In this document: positions 1-9,254 of the stretch, piece by piece
Layout: each line of letters opens with the position of its first letter
Numbering within the stretch: the stretch's first letter is position 1
Assembly (NCBI RefSeq): GCF_019219825.1
Contig: NZ_JAHUXH010000036.1
Location: 1 to 64,000 of the forward strand
Reading direction: 5' to 3'
DNA length: 64,000 bases
From: Streptomyces sp. TRM70350
GTDB lineage: Bacteria > Actinomycetota > Actinomycetes > Streptomycetales > Streptomycetaceae
Translations under genes and position numbers: made by a program
The notes under the pieces: generated by a model
The model's database searches: none
Told to the model about the DNA's origin: nothing
The model's input: the letters and a program-made list of their open reading frames with translations, nothing else

Positions 1-417
1 TAGCGACGCTTCGTTGTGCGCGAAGATCAGTGCTTCGCACTTGTGATAACGCCGCTCGGCGAACATGAAATGCAGCAGCATCACCACGGCTTCCGCCGCA
101 TAGCCCTTGCGTCGGTGATCAGCGCCGATCGTGACGCCATACTCGAACCAGCCCGCACGCGGATCAGCCTGGTGCGAGCCGACAGCACCGACTATTTCCC
201 CCGCGTCGACGTCCTCGATCGCCAACTGGAAGCAGTCGCCATCGGACTTGGCAGCGGCCTGTTCCTTCGCCCAGGCACGAAATCCTTCGGCGGAACGAGG
301 CGGGTTCAGCAGGTCGCCCATCCGCTCTTCGTCCACGGCGAACCGCATGAACGCGGTCCAGTCGTCAGGCTCGATACCGCGCAGGCGTATCCGATTGCCA
401 GTCCAGAACGATGTCAT
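1..417 (-). CDS. GNAT family N-acetyltransferase (RimJ/RimL type), 3' end cut off
   Basis: Transfers an acetyl group from acetyl-CoA to an amine, probably a protein N-terminus or small molecule; substrate unknown. The minus-strand frame starts at ATG 417 (MTSFWTGNRIRLRGI) and stays open to base 1, giving 139 residues without a stop. Visible: the RLR...DDW opening usual for RimJ-like enzymes, a central strand ending FEYGVTIG, and the acetyl-CoA loop HRRKGYAAEA. The C-terminal strand and helix lie beyond the window. No conserved neighbour helps with function. The family call is firm, the specific role is not. Confidence 0.85.
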   Translation of the reverse strand, partial: MTSFWTGNRIRLRGIEPDDWTAFMRFAVDEERMGDLLNPPRSAEGFRAWAKEQAAAKSDGDCFQLAIEDVDAGEIVGAVGSHQADPRAGWFEYGVTIGADHRRKGYAAEAVVMLLHFMFAERRYHKCEALIFAHNEASL

Positions 418-419
418 CC

Positions 420-959
420 CCCATTCGATCACGCCGCAGAGTGCGAAGTACAGACCACTCGCCAACCCCGACACGCCATGTGACCTGGCACTTCGACGTT
501 GCCGAACGCTCACTCCAGGGTGGTCAGGTCCCGCTCGGAGAACCTCTCGTTCCAGAGGCATTCAGGCAGTTCCAATACCCGACTCCACCATTACCGGCCG
601 GCCGCGACGAGATCGTCGAGGCCGTGCGAGCGCACCACGTGCGCCAGGAGCGGCTGGCCCGGATCCCGGCGGTGCCAGCAGCCGGTTACCGGGCCCAGGC
701 TCTCAACGACCTGTCCGGAGGATCCTGGTGAAGGCCCGCATCCGGCACCTGACCAGCACACCCGCCGCCGGTCCCGGCGAGCGGCTGCCGGTGCCCCAGG
801 CCGCAGGCGGGCCACTGGAACAGGCGCGCGCCCGGTTCCCCGCCCGCGAGGGGTTCCCCGCCCGCGAGGCCGGGACGCGATGGCCGATGACGTGCAAGCC
901 CGCACAGGATGTACTCGCCGCGCTGCAGATGCCGCCCCACAACACGAACAAAAGCAACA
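420..959. other. Stretch without a recognisable gene
   Basis: About 540 bases between the acetyltransferase start and the integrase remnant. Several frames are open, as expected in G+C-rich DNA, but none shows a domain I recognise. It probably contains the scrambled junction where the integrase lost its N-terminal half. Confidence 0.5.
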
Positions 960-2158
960 ATGGACCAGCGCACCCGCGAACGTCTCCCTGCCCTGGAGAC
1001 CTTCGCCCGGGCCGCGGCCGACCACCATCGCCACCGCCTGGCTGGTCTGGAAGCTCTGCGCGCGGTGCCGCCGGGCGCGACCTTCATCGTCGGCGGCGCC
1101 GTCTTCGTCCGCACCAAGATCGGAGGTGCCGGCGCCCGCGACGCGGCCGGGACGCTCCTGCACTACGACCTCGCCGAACACCGCGCCTTCTGGGCCTGGG
1201 CAGCGGTGGAGTTCCTGCGCCACACCGGCGCCCGCATCGAGGAGATGCTGGAGACCAGCCACCACGCCCTGGTCCAGTACCGCCTGCCCACGACCGGCGA
1301 GATCGTCCCCCTGCTCCAGATCGCCCCCTCCAAGACCGACCAAGAACGTGTCCTGCTGGTCAGCCCCGAGCTCGCCGACGTCCTGGCCGCCATCGTCCGC
1401 CGGGTCCGCGACCCGCGTACGGGAGGCATTCCGCTGCTGGCCGCCTACGACTACGAGGAACGCATCTGGAACCCACCCGCACCACTGCTGTTCCAGTGGG
1501 ACCGCGCCGGAGAGCCCTCCCGCATGACCGGCGAATTCATCCGCCGCGCCCTGGCCGAGATCCTCGCCTTCATCGGCCTCACCGGCACAACCGGCCGGCC
1601 CATGGACTTCGCCCCGCACGACTTCCGGCGCATGTTCATTACCGACGCCATCCGCTCCGGCCTGCCACCCCACATCGCCCAGGTCATCGTCGGCCACACC
1701 AATATCAACACCACCATGGGCTACACGCCGTCTACCCCACCGAGACCATCGAAGCCCACCGCGCCTTCATCACCCGCCGCCGCACCCTGCGCCCCGCCGA
1801 GGAGTACCGCACCCCCACCGAAACCGAGTGGGAGGACTTCCTCGGCCACTTCGAACGCCGCAAACTCTCCGTCGGCACCTGCGCCCGCGCCTACGGCACC
1901 GCCTGCATCCACGAGCACGCTTGCGTCAGATGCTCGCTCCTCCGACCTGACCCGGCCCAATGGGCACGGCTTGCCGAGATCCGCGACAACCTGATCGCCC
2001 GAATCGCCGAAGCCGAGAGGGAAGGCTGGCTCGGCGAGGTCGAAGGTCTCCGGGTCAGCCTGGCCGGCGCCGAGGAGAAGCTCGGCCAGCTCGATCAGAG
2101 CCCCGGGCAGCACACGGCCGTGGACCTCGGCATCCCCACCGCGCGTGGTGATCGATGA
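960..2158 (+). pseudogene. Tyrosine recombinase/integrase, N-terminally truncated and frameshifted
   Basis: C-terminal half of a large phage-integrase-family recombinase of the type found on Streptomyces plasmids and arms. From ATG 960 (MDQRTRERLPAL) the catalytic domain is readable: first arginine in RHTGARIEE, the HDFRR box, then VGHTNI and the tyrosine in TTMGY. Directly after that tyrosine one base is missing (about 1730). The rest (AVYPTETIEAHRAF, then a Cys-rich tail CIHEHACVRC and LLRPDP) continues in another frame to TGA 2156-2158. Related proteins have several hundred more N-terminal residues, absent here. Not functional as read; a single-base sequencing error at the shift would not restore the missing half. 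Confidence 0.85.
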
Positions 2159-2224
2159 ACCCACGAAGGTGGAGTGCCGCACGGCCCTCGACCAAGATCG
2201 AGAAAAAGTTCGAAGAAGCGCGCA

Positions 2225-3121
2225 TCAAACGCCCTTCAGAACACGATCAAGTGCCGCCCGGCCTACAGGTCCCCAGTGCGGCTTGCCGCCGGGAAGACCC
2301 CGATCTCCGTTCTGTCCCATGAGCATCAGGAAGAGGCTCTTCATCGCGGCGAGCCCGCGGGCGCGCCGGATCGTCGCCTCGTCTGCATGGGCGTACGTGT
2401 CGAAGAACCGTGAGGCCGTACCCGCGGGGAGCAGCACCCATGCGGCGGCGAGGTCCCACGCCGGATCGCCGGCGAACAGGGCACCGAAGTCGACGATGCC
2501 CGAGAGCGTTCCGTCCGAGACGACGACGTTCGCGGGATGGAGGTCGCCATGCACCCATACCTGCGGACCATCCCACTCGGGGGCCGCGACGGCATCGTCC
2601 CAGACGGCCCGGACATCGGCAGCGATGTCGTCGGGAGCAACGGCCTGGAAGAAGTTCTCGAAGCCGTCGGTGCACTTCTTGGGGTGAGCGCCGAAGTCCG
2701 AGCTGATCGGCGCCTCGGCGGGCGCCTCCACATGGAGCGCCCGGAGGAAGACCGCCAGCGTGTCGGCCGCGTGGGCTCCGCGGCTGATCGAGCCGTGATC
2801 CAGCGGCTCGCCGGGAACCCACGTCATCACGGTCCAGTGCTTGGGGAAGCGCTCGGACGGTTCACCGCACCGCACCGGGGTCGGCACCGGCAGCGGCAGG
2901 CGCGGAGCCAGCACGGGTAGCCACCGCCGCTCCTTGAGCTGGAGTTCCGGGGTGGGGTCCATGCGCTGCATGCGCACGGCCAACTCGTCCCCGAGGCGCC
3001 ACATCTGGTTGCCCCAGCCGCCCGCAACCTCGCGGATGGCCAGCCCTGCAAGGTCTGGATGCTGCTCCTGCAGCAGGTCGCGAACCAGGTCTGCGGTGAT
3101 ATCGATCTCTGTGTCGGTCAT
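2225..3121 (-). CDS. APH-fold phosphotransferase (aminoglycoside phosphotransferase family)
   Basis: 298 residues with the complete APH/choline-kinase fold. The catalytic loop HGDLHPANVV is at about residues 191-200 and the metal-binding DFG near 211. An N-terminal lobe carries LAVRMQR and a TWVPGEPL hinge. It would transfer phosphate from ATP to a hydroxyl of a small molecule; family members act on aminoglycosides, macrolides, homoserine or choline, and the substrate cannot be told from sequence. ATG 3121 is preceded by a short G-rich stretch. No operon partner. A second, unrelated-looking APH protein lies 0.9 kb away on the other strand. Confidence 0.85.
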   Translation of the reverse strand: MTDTEIDITADLVRDLLQEQHPDLAGLAIREVAGGWGNQMWRLGDELAVRMQRMDPTPELQLKERRWLPVLAPRLPLPVPTPVRCGEPSERFPKHWTVMTWVPGEPLDHGSISRGAHAADTLAVFLRALHVEAPAEAPISSDFGAHPKKCTDGFENFFQAVAPDDIAADVRAVWDDAVAAPEWDGPQVWVHGDLHPANVVVSDGTLSGIVDFGALFAGDPAWDLAAAWVLLPAGTASRFFDTYAHADEATIRRARGLAAMKSLFLMLMGQNGDRGLPGGKPHWGPVGRAALDRVLKGV

Positions 3122-3303
3122 GCGAAGTCACAGTACTGAGACGGCAGGCGGAGCGGCTCTCGCTCTCCGGAACATCCCCTTCAGGTCCTGCTAGCGTCGG
3201 CCGGGTCAGGTGATCGACTACGGCCGGATATCCGGATGTTCCCGAACCTGGAGCCGATACGGCCCTGGCGACCACCATCGGTGACCGCCGGAGGACGGAA
3301 GCT

Positions 3304-3880
3304 CAGGCAACCGACGCCCTGAAAGGATCGGTGGGGATGATCTCTACCTCGTCGAAGAGCTGCTCCAACGCCTCGTGTCCGTGACGCCTGCGGAACTCGA
3401 TCTCGGCTGTCGTTACGGCAGGGTCCACAGGATGCGGGCGTGGCCGTCGGGAACGGGACAGTGTTCAAGGTCTGGTCCGTGGAGGTAGGGCAGGCTGATC
3501 AGCAGGTGGTCGCAGGTTGACCCCGGCACCCACGGTTCACCGATCGGCATGCTGTGCTCCAGGTCGAGCTGATGTCCTCCGCAGTGGTAGTAGGCGATCA
3601 TCGCCATGAGCTCGATGAACCGCTGGTCGCGGACGTGGGCGGTCATGACGAACTCGAGGCCGTGACTGTCCTTCTCCATCGCGGCCCAGCACCCGGCGGT
3701 CACATAGGCCCAGCTGTCGCTGCGGGGACCGGGCCCCACAACGAGAACTCGCAGATCGGGCGCCACCTCTCGCCGTTCCGGCCCGAGGTCGTAGTCGACG
3801 ACCTCCACTGAGTGCCCTTCGGAGAACGCCCGGACATGCGACTCAACGGCCTCCGCGGCCAACACACTCGCATCACTCAC
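3304..3880 (-). pseudogene. Suppressor-of-fused (SUFU) domain protein with a late one-base frameshift
   Basis: Bacterial SUFU-like proteins are small, often found as immunity-type or housekeeping proteins of unknown biochemistry. The main frame runs from ATG 3880 for 155 residues. It includes VRAFSEGHSVEVV, SWAYVTAGCWA, a MTAHVRDQRFIELM helix and the PIGEPWVPGSTCDHLLISLP segment typical of the family, then stops at TAA 3413-3415 after WTLP. One base away the family C-terminus continues (TTAEIEFRRRHGHEALEQ, then FDEVEIIP) to TGA at 3304. So a single base seems missing near 3413. It is either a recent mutation or a base-calling error; the truncated protein loses about 35 residues. Confidence 0.75.
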
Positions 3881-3923
3881 CGCGCGATCATCCCACTGCG
3901 ATCGACCGCCCCTGACGGCTCAC

Positions 3924-3938
3924 TGAGCTTGTTCTTTA
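3924..3938. repeat. Solitary copy of an IS terminal sequence
   Basis: The stretch TGAGCTTGTTCTTTA repeats, with one mismatch, the outer end of the neighbouring IS (4792-6390). It sits about 870 bp before the left end of that IS and has no transposase attached. It may be a footprint of an earlier insertion or a target-like sequence. Confidence 0.4.
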
Positions 3939-4010
3939 ACCTCTGTCCGCACTCTGACGTTCCCCTGTTAATGGGGTGATCATGGCGAGCTGGTCCGACA
4001 CACTGGTTCG

Positions 4011-4793
4011 ATGCAGCACGATGATGAACAGCCGTTGCCTGGCGGCAACGTAAGTGATGGTGTCGTTCGCGTCGGAGACACCGTTCGCCGTCCGGCCGGA
4101 CCGTGGACTCCCTCCGTGCATGCCCTGCTTGCCCACCTGAACGAGGTGGGATTCAGCGCGGCGCCTCGCCCACTCGGCATTGACGATCAAGGACGTGAGG
4201 TCCTGACCTTCATGCCGGGACATGTGGTCTGGCCCGACCGGTTCTCGCTGATGGAACCCGCTCGACAACTGGCTCGCGTTGCACGCCTCATCCGCGACTT
4301 CCACGATGCCGTGCAGGACTTCACGCCCCCGTCCGACGCGCACTGGCAGACACTGATCCCTCCCGAGGGCAGCGACATCATCGCCCATAACGACCTGGCC
4401 CCCTGGAACCTCGTGGTCGCAGACGAGACGCGGTGGGCCCTCATCGACTGGGACGCAGCAGGTCCCGGCTCCCTTCTGTGGGATGTCGCATACGCCATTC
4501 ACGGGTTCATCCCGCTGTCCGCACATCCAGACTGGCAGCGCCCGGACGCGGCGGAACGACTGCGAGTCTTCGCCGACGCGTACGGTCTCGATGAGTCCGA
4601 ACGTCGTCGGTTGGTCCCTCTGTTGGGGCGCCGTACGCGTTCCATGCACGACTTCCTGCGAACTCAGGCAGCCCAAGGTGTCCAGCCCTGGGCAAGGCTG
4701 TGGGCTGAAGGCCACGGTGACGCCTGGCGAAACGACGCCGAATACATCGAGCAACGCGAAGACCAGTGGGTGCACGCCCTGCTCGCCGGCTGA
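4011..4793 (+). CDS. APH-fold phosphotransferase, stop codon inside an IS end
   Basis: 260 residues. N-terminal GGNVSDGVVRVGDTVRRP is the nucleotide-lobe signature of a small APH subfamily. The catalytic loop HNDLAPWNLVV (about 126-136) and the metal-binding IDWD (about 145-148) are intact, so the protein should be an active small-molecule kinase of unknown substrate. ATG 4011 has no clear ribosome site. The TGA stop (4791-4793) overlaps the first bases of the IS that begins here, so the IS probably replaced the original 3' end; the length still looks normal for the subfamily, so little is lost. Confidence 0.8.
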   Translation: MQHDDEQPLPGGNVSDGVVRVGDTVRRPAGPWTPSVHALLAHLNEVGFSAAPRPLGIDDQGREVLTFMPGHVVWPDRFSLMEPARQLARVARLIRDFHDAVQDFTPPSDAHWQTLIPPEGSDIIAHNDLAPWNLVVADETRWALIDWDAAGPGSLLWDVAYAIHGFIPLSAHPDWQRPDAAERLRVFADAYGLDESERRRLVPLLGRRTRSMHDFLRTQAAQGVQPWARLWAEGHGDAWRNDAEYIEQREDQWVHALLAG

Positions 4794-6390
4794 GCTTGTC
4801 CTTCATGGTCTGACCTGGTCACGTTCGGCGATGGTGCCGGGGCGTCTGGTCGTCTTGCCCACGTCGTAGCGGGTGGCAGGGCGTTGATTCTTCGAGCCGA
4901 GCGGGCGTCCGGGGCCGGGCCGGTTGGGTTTCGGCGCACGGGCCGGGCAGACGAGATGTGGGCGGAGGTTCCTGAACCCGCGGCAGACGCGTGCAGGGGT
5001 GAGTCGACCGGGCTCGGCCGGCCTCTCCCAGGGGCGGCGGAGGTCTGCGGCCAGCGGGCGGGCGAGGCGGAGTTGAGTGTGGGCGGCGACGATCAGCCAG
5101 GTCCACCGGTCCGCCGCCTCGGGTGTACGGAGCTTCGGACGGGTCCAGCCGAGGGTCTGCTTGATCATTCTGAAAGTGTGTTCAAGATCGAATCTGCGCA
5201 AGAATGCTTGCCAGCGCAGGTCGACGTCCTCGCCGGTCGTCCCGGTGGCCGACGACCACAGCCAGACCGGGAGCGGATCGTGGCCACCGGGCAGATGGTC
5301 AACCTCCAGGCGGATCAGTGTCCCCTCGATGACGGGGAGTTCGCCGGTGTGGTCGATCCACGCGGAGCGGGTAGTCAGCCTCGGGTGGACGCGGTCCCAG
5401 GCCATTACGCGAGCGGTCCCGTAGCGGTCGGTGGCCTGGACAGTCGCGGCATCGGGCTCGCCCCAGGTCTCGGCTTGGCGAAGCGGAACTCCTTGCCGTG
5501 TTTCGGCGGACGCCCGCCCTGCGGCGGGGAGATCCACGGCACCGGGACGGGCTTGCGCATGACGCGGTCCGTGCGCATCCGCCCCAGGACCTCCACCGGC
5601 AGACCGTCGAGGAGGTAGGCCATGCGCGGAGCGTCGTAGCCGGCGTCGAAGACGATCAGGATGTCAGGGTCACCTGCCTTCCAGCGGCCCATATCGATGA
5701 GGTCGGTGACCACCCGGCGGACTTGGGGCGCGGTGACCACGGCAACATCGTCGGCCGGTCCCAGCCGCAGCGCGTCCAGGATCTGGCACCACGAAGTCCG
5801 GCCCGACTCCAGCGCAGCAACGAACGAGTAGGGCCAGCCGGGCACGAACTGGTCCGACGAGCGCCCGCTGCGGCCGTAGACATGACAGAACAAGCGGTCC
5901 GGACTCGTCGGCGCGTCCGGCCGGAGCCAGTGGGTGACATCGACGGCCAGGACCAAGCGCCCGTCGGCGGCCACGGGCTGCGGCAGCCCGGCCAGCACCT
6001 GCCGCAACCGCGGCACATCAACGTCCCCGCGGTTCAGCGCGTCGTACATCGCGCCATGCCCGCGCCGGTGCTCGGCCGTCAGCGTGAGGTTCACCGGTGT
6101 CGTCACCGGACCGTCCGCGCACAGCAGCGCGTCGGTCAGCTCGAACAGCGTGTCCCCGCGCACGGGCAGGGAGTCGAAGAAGTCGCCCCGGAAGCGTGAC
6201 GCCACTGCGAACGCCTCCCGCCGGACATCGGGTTGCAGCAGACTCATTCCCCTACGGCCTTCGTACTGGTCAAGTACCTCTTGGTCGGAGCACAGGATCA
6301 GACGAAGGCCGTGTTCACGTCCCCGGAATCCTCGTACGAGCGATCACGTTCGGGACATCGTTCGAGGTCAGACCATAAAGAACAAGCTGA
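4792..6390 (-). mobile_element. Insertion sequence with DDE transposase (IS4/IS701-like)
   Basis: Both ends are visible as imperfect inverted repeats: left GAGCTTGTCCTTCATGGTCT from 4792, right (reverse complement) CAGCTTGTTCTTTATGGTCT ending at 6390, continuing into GACC on both sides. They enclose one transposase gene on the minus strand. No target duplication is obvious next to the ends. The family assignment rests on the transposase architecture, not on a name match. Confidence 0.75.
4803..6247 (-). pseudogene. IS4/IS701-like DDE transposase, broken by one frameshift
   Basis: Starts at ATG 6247 (MSLLQPDVRREAFAVASRF) and reads well to about residue 263 (GKEFRFAKP). It then loses frame near 5475, where one G appears to be missing. 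The remainder continues one frame over (ETWGEPDAATVQATDRYG) to TGA 4803. The first aspartate is in LAVDVTHW, a second in ILIVFDAGYD, and the C-terminal catalytic glutamate segment is RRFDLEHTFRMIKQTLGW, as in IS4-like transposases. Total about 480 codons, the usual length if the shift is repaired. The lost base is not at a slippery heptamer, so programmed frameshifting is unlikely; mutation or sequencing error. Confidence 0.8.
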
Positions 6391-6490
6391 GTACGTGTTT
6401 CTGAACCTCGGTTCCGCAGCTCAACGCCCTACCGCCCTCCATATGTATGAAAGCGGAGACACGGAAGTGATTTTTCCTTTTGTTCCCGGT

Positions 6491-7204
6491 ATGAATGAGC
6501 AGCCGAGTCAGTTCTTGTACACGCCCTTCCTGTTGCCGCCTGGGACTGGACTGCGTGACAACCGACCAATGAGAGCAGGCAGAATGGACGCAGTCTCTGC
6601 GCACTTCTACAGGAACACCGACGAGCTGTTCTTCTTCAAGGGGAACCAGGTCTGCGACTACAGCTGGAAGTCCGGGGTGAAGGCCCACAGCTCCATCGTG
6701 GATTTCTTCCAGAGGCTGCCGGAAGAGTTCCGCCAGAACCTGGATGCTGTGAGCAGTCACTTCTACAGCAACACCGACGAGCTGTTCTTCTTCAAGGGAG
6801 ACCAGGTTTGCGACTACAGCTGGAAGTCCGGGGTCAAGTCCACCGGAAGGATTGGTGCATTTTTCGCAGGTCTCCCCGAGAGTTTCGGTTCCAGCCTGGA
6901 CGCCGTGTGCCGTCACTTCTACAGGAACACCGACGAGCTGTTCTTCTTCAAGGGAGACCAGGTCTGCGACTACAGCTGGGAGTCCGGAGTCAAGCGCGAG
7001 GTCAAGATCGGTGAGTTCTTCGAGAATCTCCCGCAGGAGTACCATTCCGATCTGGACGCCGTGAGCGCCCACTTCTACGACGTCGACGAGCTGTTCTTCT
7101 TCAAGAACGGCAGGGTATGCGACTACAGCTACAAGGACGGTGTGAAGAAGGAGTCGCCGGTCGGCGACTTCTTCAGGGGCCTGCCTCCGGACATCATCGG
7201 GTAA
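6491..7204 (+). CDS. Hemopexin-like four-repeat protein
   Basis: The protein is essentially four copies of a 52-residue unit beginning at 6584, 6740, 6896 and 7052. Each has (L/M)DAV..HFY..TDELFFFKG..VCDYS and an FF..LP.. end. The spacing and the DAV...FFFKGD pattern match hemopexin blades, so a small four-bladed propeller is expected; hemopexin domains bind proteins, sugars or haem. Every blade has one cysteine in the VCDYS motif, which is unusual. No signal peptide is evident. The true start is uncertain: ATG 6491, 6569 or 6584 are all in frame, and the last has the best upstream purines. The frame is open back into the IS, whose end is only 100 bp upstream, so the original promoter or 5' end may have been lost. 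Function unknown. Confidence 0.65.
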   Translation: MNEQPSQFLYTPFLLPPGTGLRDNRPMRAGRMDAVSAHFYRNTDELFFFKGNQVCDYSWKSGVKAHSSIVDFFQRLPEEFRQNLDAVSSHFYSNTDELFFFKGDQVCDYSWKSGVKSTGRIGAFFAGLPESFGSSLDAVCRHFYRNTDELFFFKGDQVCDYSWESGVKREVKIGEFFENLPQEYHSDLDAVSAHFYDVDELFFFKNGRVCDYSYKDGVKKESPVGDFFRGLPPDIIG

Positions 7205-7474
7205 CTCAGGCTCATGCGGCGGCGAGGCGGGGTGGCGCCGTGGCACTCGCCGCGCAGGCAGGCCGGCCATCTATCTCCCGGCGACGCCACCGGCGCGGTG
7301 TGACCGGCACACGGGGGCGTCGTTGAACACGGCATCGCGTGCATGAACAACCGACCCTGAGCGTCATGGTGTTGTCAACGTCAGCTACGAATACACGACA
7401 CCTCAACATGCGAGCCCACCAGTCAGTCCCGAAACCCGTCGCGACCGCGTCACGGTGCTGCCACACTCGCGCCC

Positions 7475-8218
7475 ATGAGCGACGACAGCGCCAAGAGTCT
7501 CGACGGAGGCATCGGCACACACGTCATCGCCATCACCTACGAAGTGATGGACTGGGCGACGGAAGCACTGCCGGCGCACGTACCGGCGGACGACCTGAAG
7601 AAGTTGAAGCTGGCCGCGGGCGAGCATCTCGCGGCGATGCTGACGACCGCCTATCTCGGCATCGTGTCGGTCGCCGTAGACGTCCACGGCGGCGTGGATC
7701 TCGTCTACCGCGTGGCGGACTCGGACAGCGACGCACTGTCGTCGCTGCTCGGCCGCGACGGTGTCGAGTTCGCCGACTTCGAGGTGAAGTCGATGCCTGG
7801 TGACTTCCGCGAGCACGACGCAGCGGTCTCCCGGGCACTGAAGCGAGGTGAGGAGCCAGGCACTCATTGGTCGACGTTCGTGTCGGCGAACGATGTCGTC
7901 GAGGCGGCCCAGTCGTTGATCGCCAAGGCCGCGAAGCAGTTGCGGGACAAGTCCTCGCCGGACAGGGCGCGGGTGGTGTTCATCGTGTCCCACTTTCTCG
8001 ACCGGCCCTACGTGGAATGTCTCGACCCGGTGATCGCGCACACCTTGATTGCCCCGACGCTGTCAGACGAGATCGAGCGCACCCTTCGGCTACTGAGAGT
8101 AACTGGTCGTCGGTGGAGGCGGGCCCGGCGCAGGGCGGTGCTCGGCGGCGTGGGTAGGTTGGTAGCCACCGACCCAGGAGATGCCTCGTGCCCGGCCGCC
8201 CCAGCGTTTTGTTCGTGA
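7475..8218 (+). CDS. Conserved-looking hypothetical protein
   Basis: 247 codons from ATG 7475. The first about 200 residues have protein-like composition: amphipathic helices such as DDLKKLKLAAGEHLAAML and a hydrophobic VVFIVSHFLD strand. After SDEIER the composition becomes Arg-rich and looks like read-through of another frame, so a frameshift near 8080 may have replaced the real C-terminus. The tail overlaps the next gene by 31 bp, suggesting cotranscription with the ATP-grasp gene. I do not recognise the family and no catalytic motif stands out. Confidence 0.55.
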   Translation: MSDDSAKSLDGGIGTHVIAITYEVMDWATEALPAHVPADDLKKLKLAAGEHLAAMLTTAYLGIVSVAVDVHGGVDLVYRVADSDSDALSSLLGRDGVEFADFEVKSMPGDFREHDAAVSRALKRGEEPGTHWSTFVSANDVVEAAQSLIAKAAKQLRDKSSPDRARVVFIVSHFLDRPYVECLDPVIAHTLIAPTLSDEIERTLRLLRVTGRRWRRARRRAVLGGVGRLVATDPGDASCPAAPAFCS

Positions 8219-9024
8219 CCGATCTCGCCTACCAGGCCCGGGGGCGGCGCTACTGCGACGAGGACATCTTCCTGTCGTCGCGGCTGCGGCACGACTTCGA
8301 CATCGCTTTGTGCCACCCGCTGGATGCCGCCGCTCTCATGGACGCCTTCGACGGGGTCGTGGTCCGCAACAGCGGCCCCGTGCTGCACTACCAGAAGGAG
8401 TACGACGCCTTCCGGAACCAGGCCGCAGCGCGCGGCACCCGGGTCTACAACCCGCTGTCCGGCCGGGCCGACATGGCTGGCAAACAGTACCTGCTGGACC
8501 TGACGACAGCCGGATACCCGGTCATCCCCACCATCGACCGGCCCCAGAACCTCGGCGTGCTGCCCGAGACCGACCAGTACGCGGTCAAGCCGAAGGCAGG
8601 GGCGGACTCCATCGGCCTCAACTTCGTCTCCCGGGACCAGCTGGACGGCCTCACCTACGGCGACATCCTGGTCCAGCCCCGCATCGACTTCCGCTATGAG
8701 ATGTCGTTCTACTACGTCGACGACGCCTTCCAATACGCCCTCCACGCCCCCGATCCCGACCGTCGTTGGGTCCTTGAGCCCTACCAGCCCACGGAAGCCG
8801 ATCTCGGTTTCGCCCGCTGCTTCATCGACTGGAACACCCTCGATCACGGTATCCAGCGCGTGGACGCCTGCCGTACCCAGGAGGGCGACCTCCTCCTGGT
8901 CGAGCTGGAAGACCTCAACCCCTACCTGTCCCTGGACCATGTCGACGACCCGACCCGTGACACCTTCGTCGCCAGCATGACAACCTCCCTCCACCGGTTC
9001 CTGGGCATCTCACCCCGCACCTGA
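8188..9024 (+). CDS. ATP-grasp domain protein
   Basis: 278 residues. The GTG at 8188 is preceded by AGGAG at the right distance, which decides the start against an out-of-frame ATG at 8181. The N-terminal part (VLFVTDLAYQARGRRYCDED) is a Rossmann-like substrate lobe. The middle has the ATP-grasp lysine region YAVKPKAGADSIG and LVQPRIDF. The end has the metal-binding segment ELEDLNPYLSL. Such enzymes ligate a carboxylate to an amine or thiol using ATP. The substrate is unknown; the only linked gene is the upstream hypothetical protein. No peptide precursor on the same strand was found. Confidence 0.75.
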   Translation: MPGRPSVLFVTDLAYQARGRRYCDEDIFLSSRLRHDFDIALCHPLDAAALMDAFDGVVVRNSGPVLHYQKEYDAFRNQAAARGTRVYNPLSGRADMAGKQYLLDLTTAGYPVIPTIDRPQNLGVLPETDQYAVKPKAGADSIGLNFVSRDQLDGLTYGDILVQPRIDFRYEMSFYYVDDAFQYALHAPDPDRRWVLEPYQPTEADLGFARCFIDWNTLDHGIQRVDACRTQEGDLLLVELEDLNPYLSLDHVDDPTRDTFVASMTTSLHRFLGISPRT

Positions 9025-9044
9025 CCGGCACACCCCCGGTCACC

Positions 9045-9176
9045 TCAACTGACGCCGGCAGGTGTGCAGGCGGTGATGGTCCCGGCATACAGGTCGACCT
9101 TCGACTGCGAGTTACCCATCAGGCCCCAGCGGAAGAAGCACACCTGACACTCCCACCGCAAGCCCCCAACTGACAT
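9045..9176 (-). CDS. Small ORF, 43 residues, doubtful
   Basis: ATG 9176 to TGA 9045 encodes a short Cys- and Trp-containing peptide (contains CQVCFFRWGLMGNSQSKV). The second half looks like the end of a secreted or structural protein. It may be a fragment rather than a gene. No ribosome site and no recognised family. Confidence 0.2.
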   Translation of the reverse strand: MSVGGLRWECQVCFFRWGLMGNSQSKVDLYAGTITACTPAGVS

Positions 9177-9254
9177 CAAAACAAACCGACATCGCAAACT
9201 CGGTCAGAACGTGACTCCCGCAGTCGCCTCGAATCCCGCTCTCGCTTACGAAGC

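Noticed and set aside
591..1697. Long minus-strand frame over the integrase remnant
   Set aside because: Antisense to readable recombinase motifs; composition typical of a shadow frame.
5440..5500. Programmed frameshift in the IS transposase
   Set aside because: No slippery heptamer or downstream structure stands out, and the transposase family is normally a single frame, so mutation or read error is preferred.
9045..9176. Possible peptide precursor for the ATP-grasp enzyme
   Set aside because: It is on the opposite strand, convergent with the enzyme, and lacks repeated acidic core motifs of known ATP-grasp peptides.
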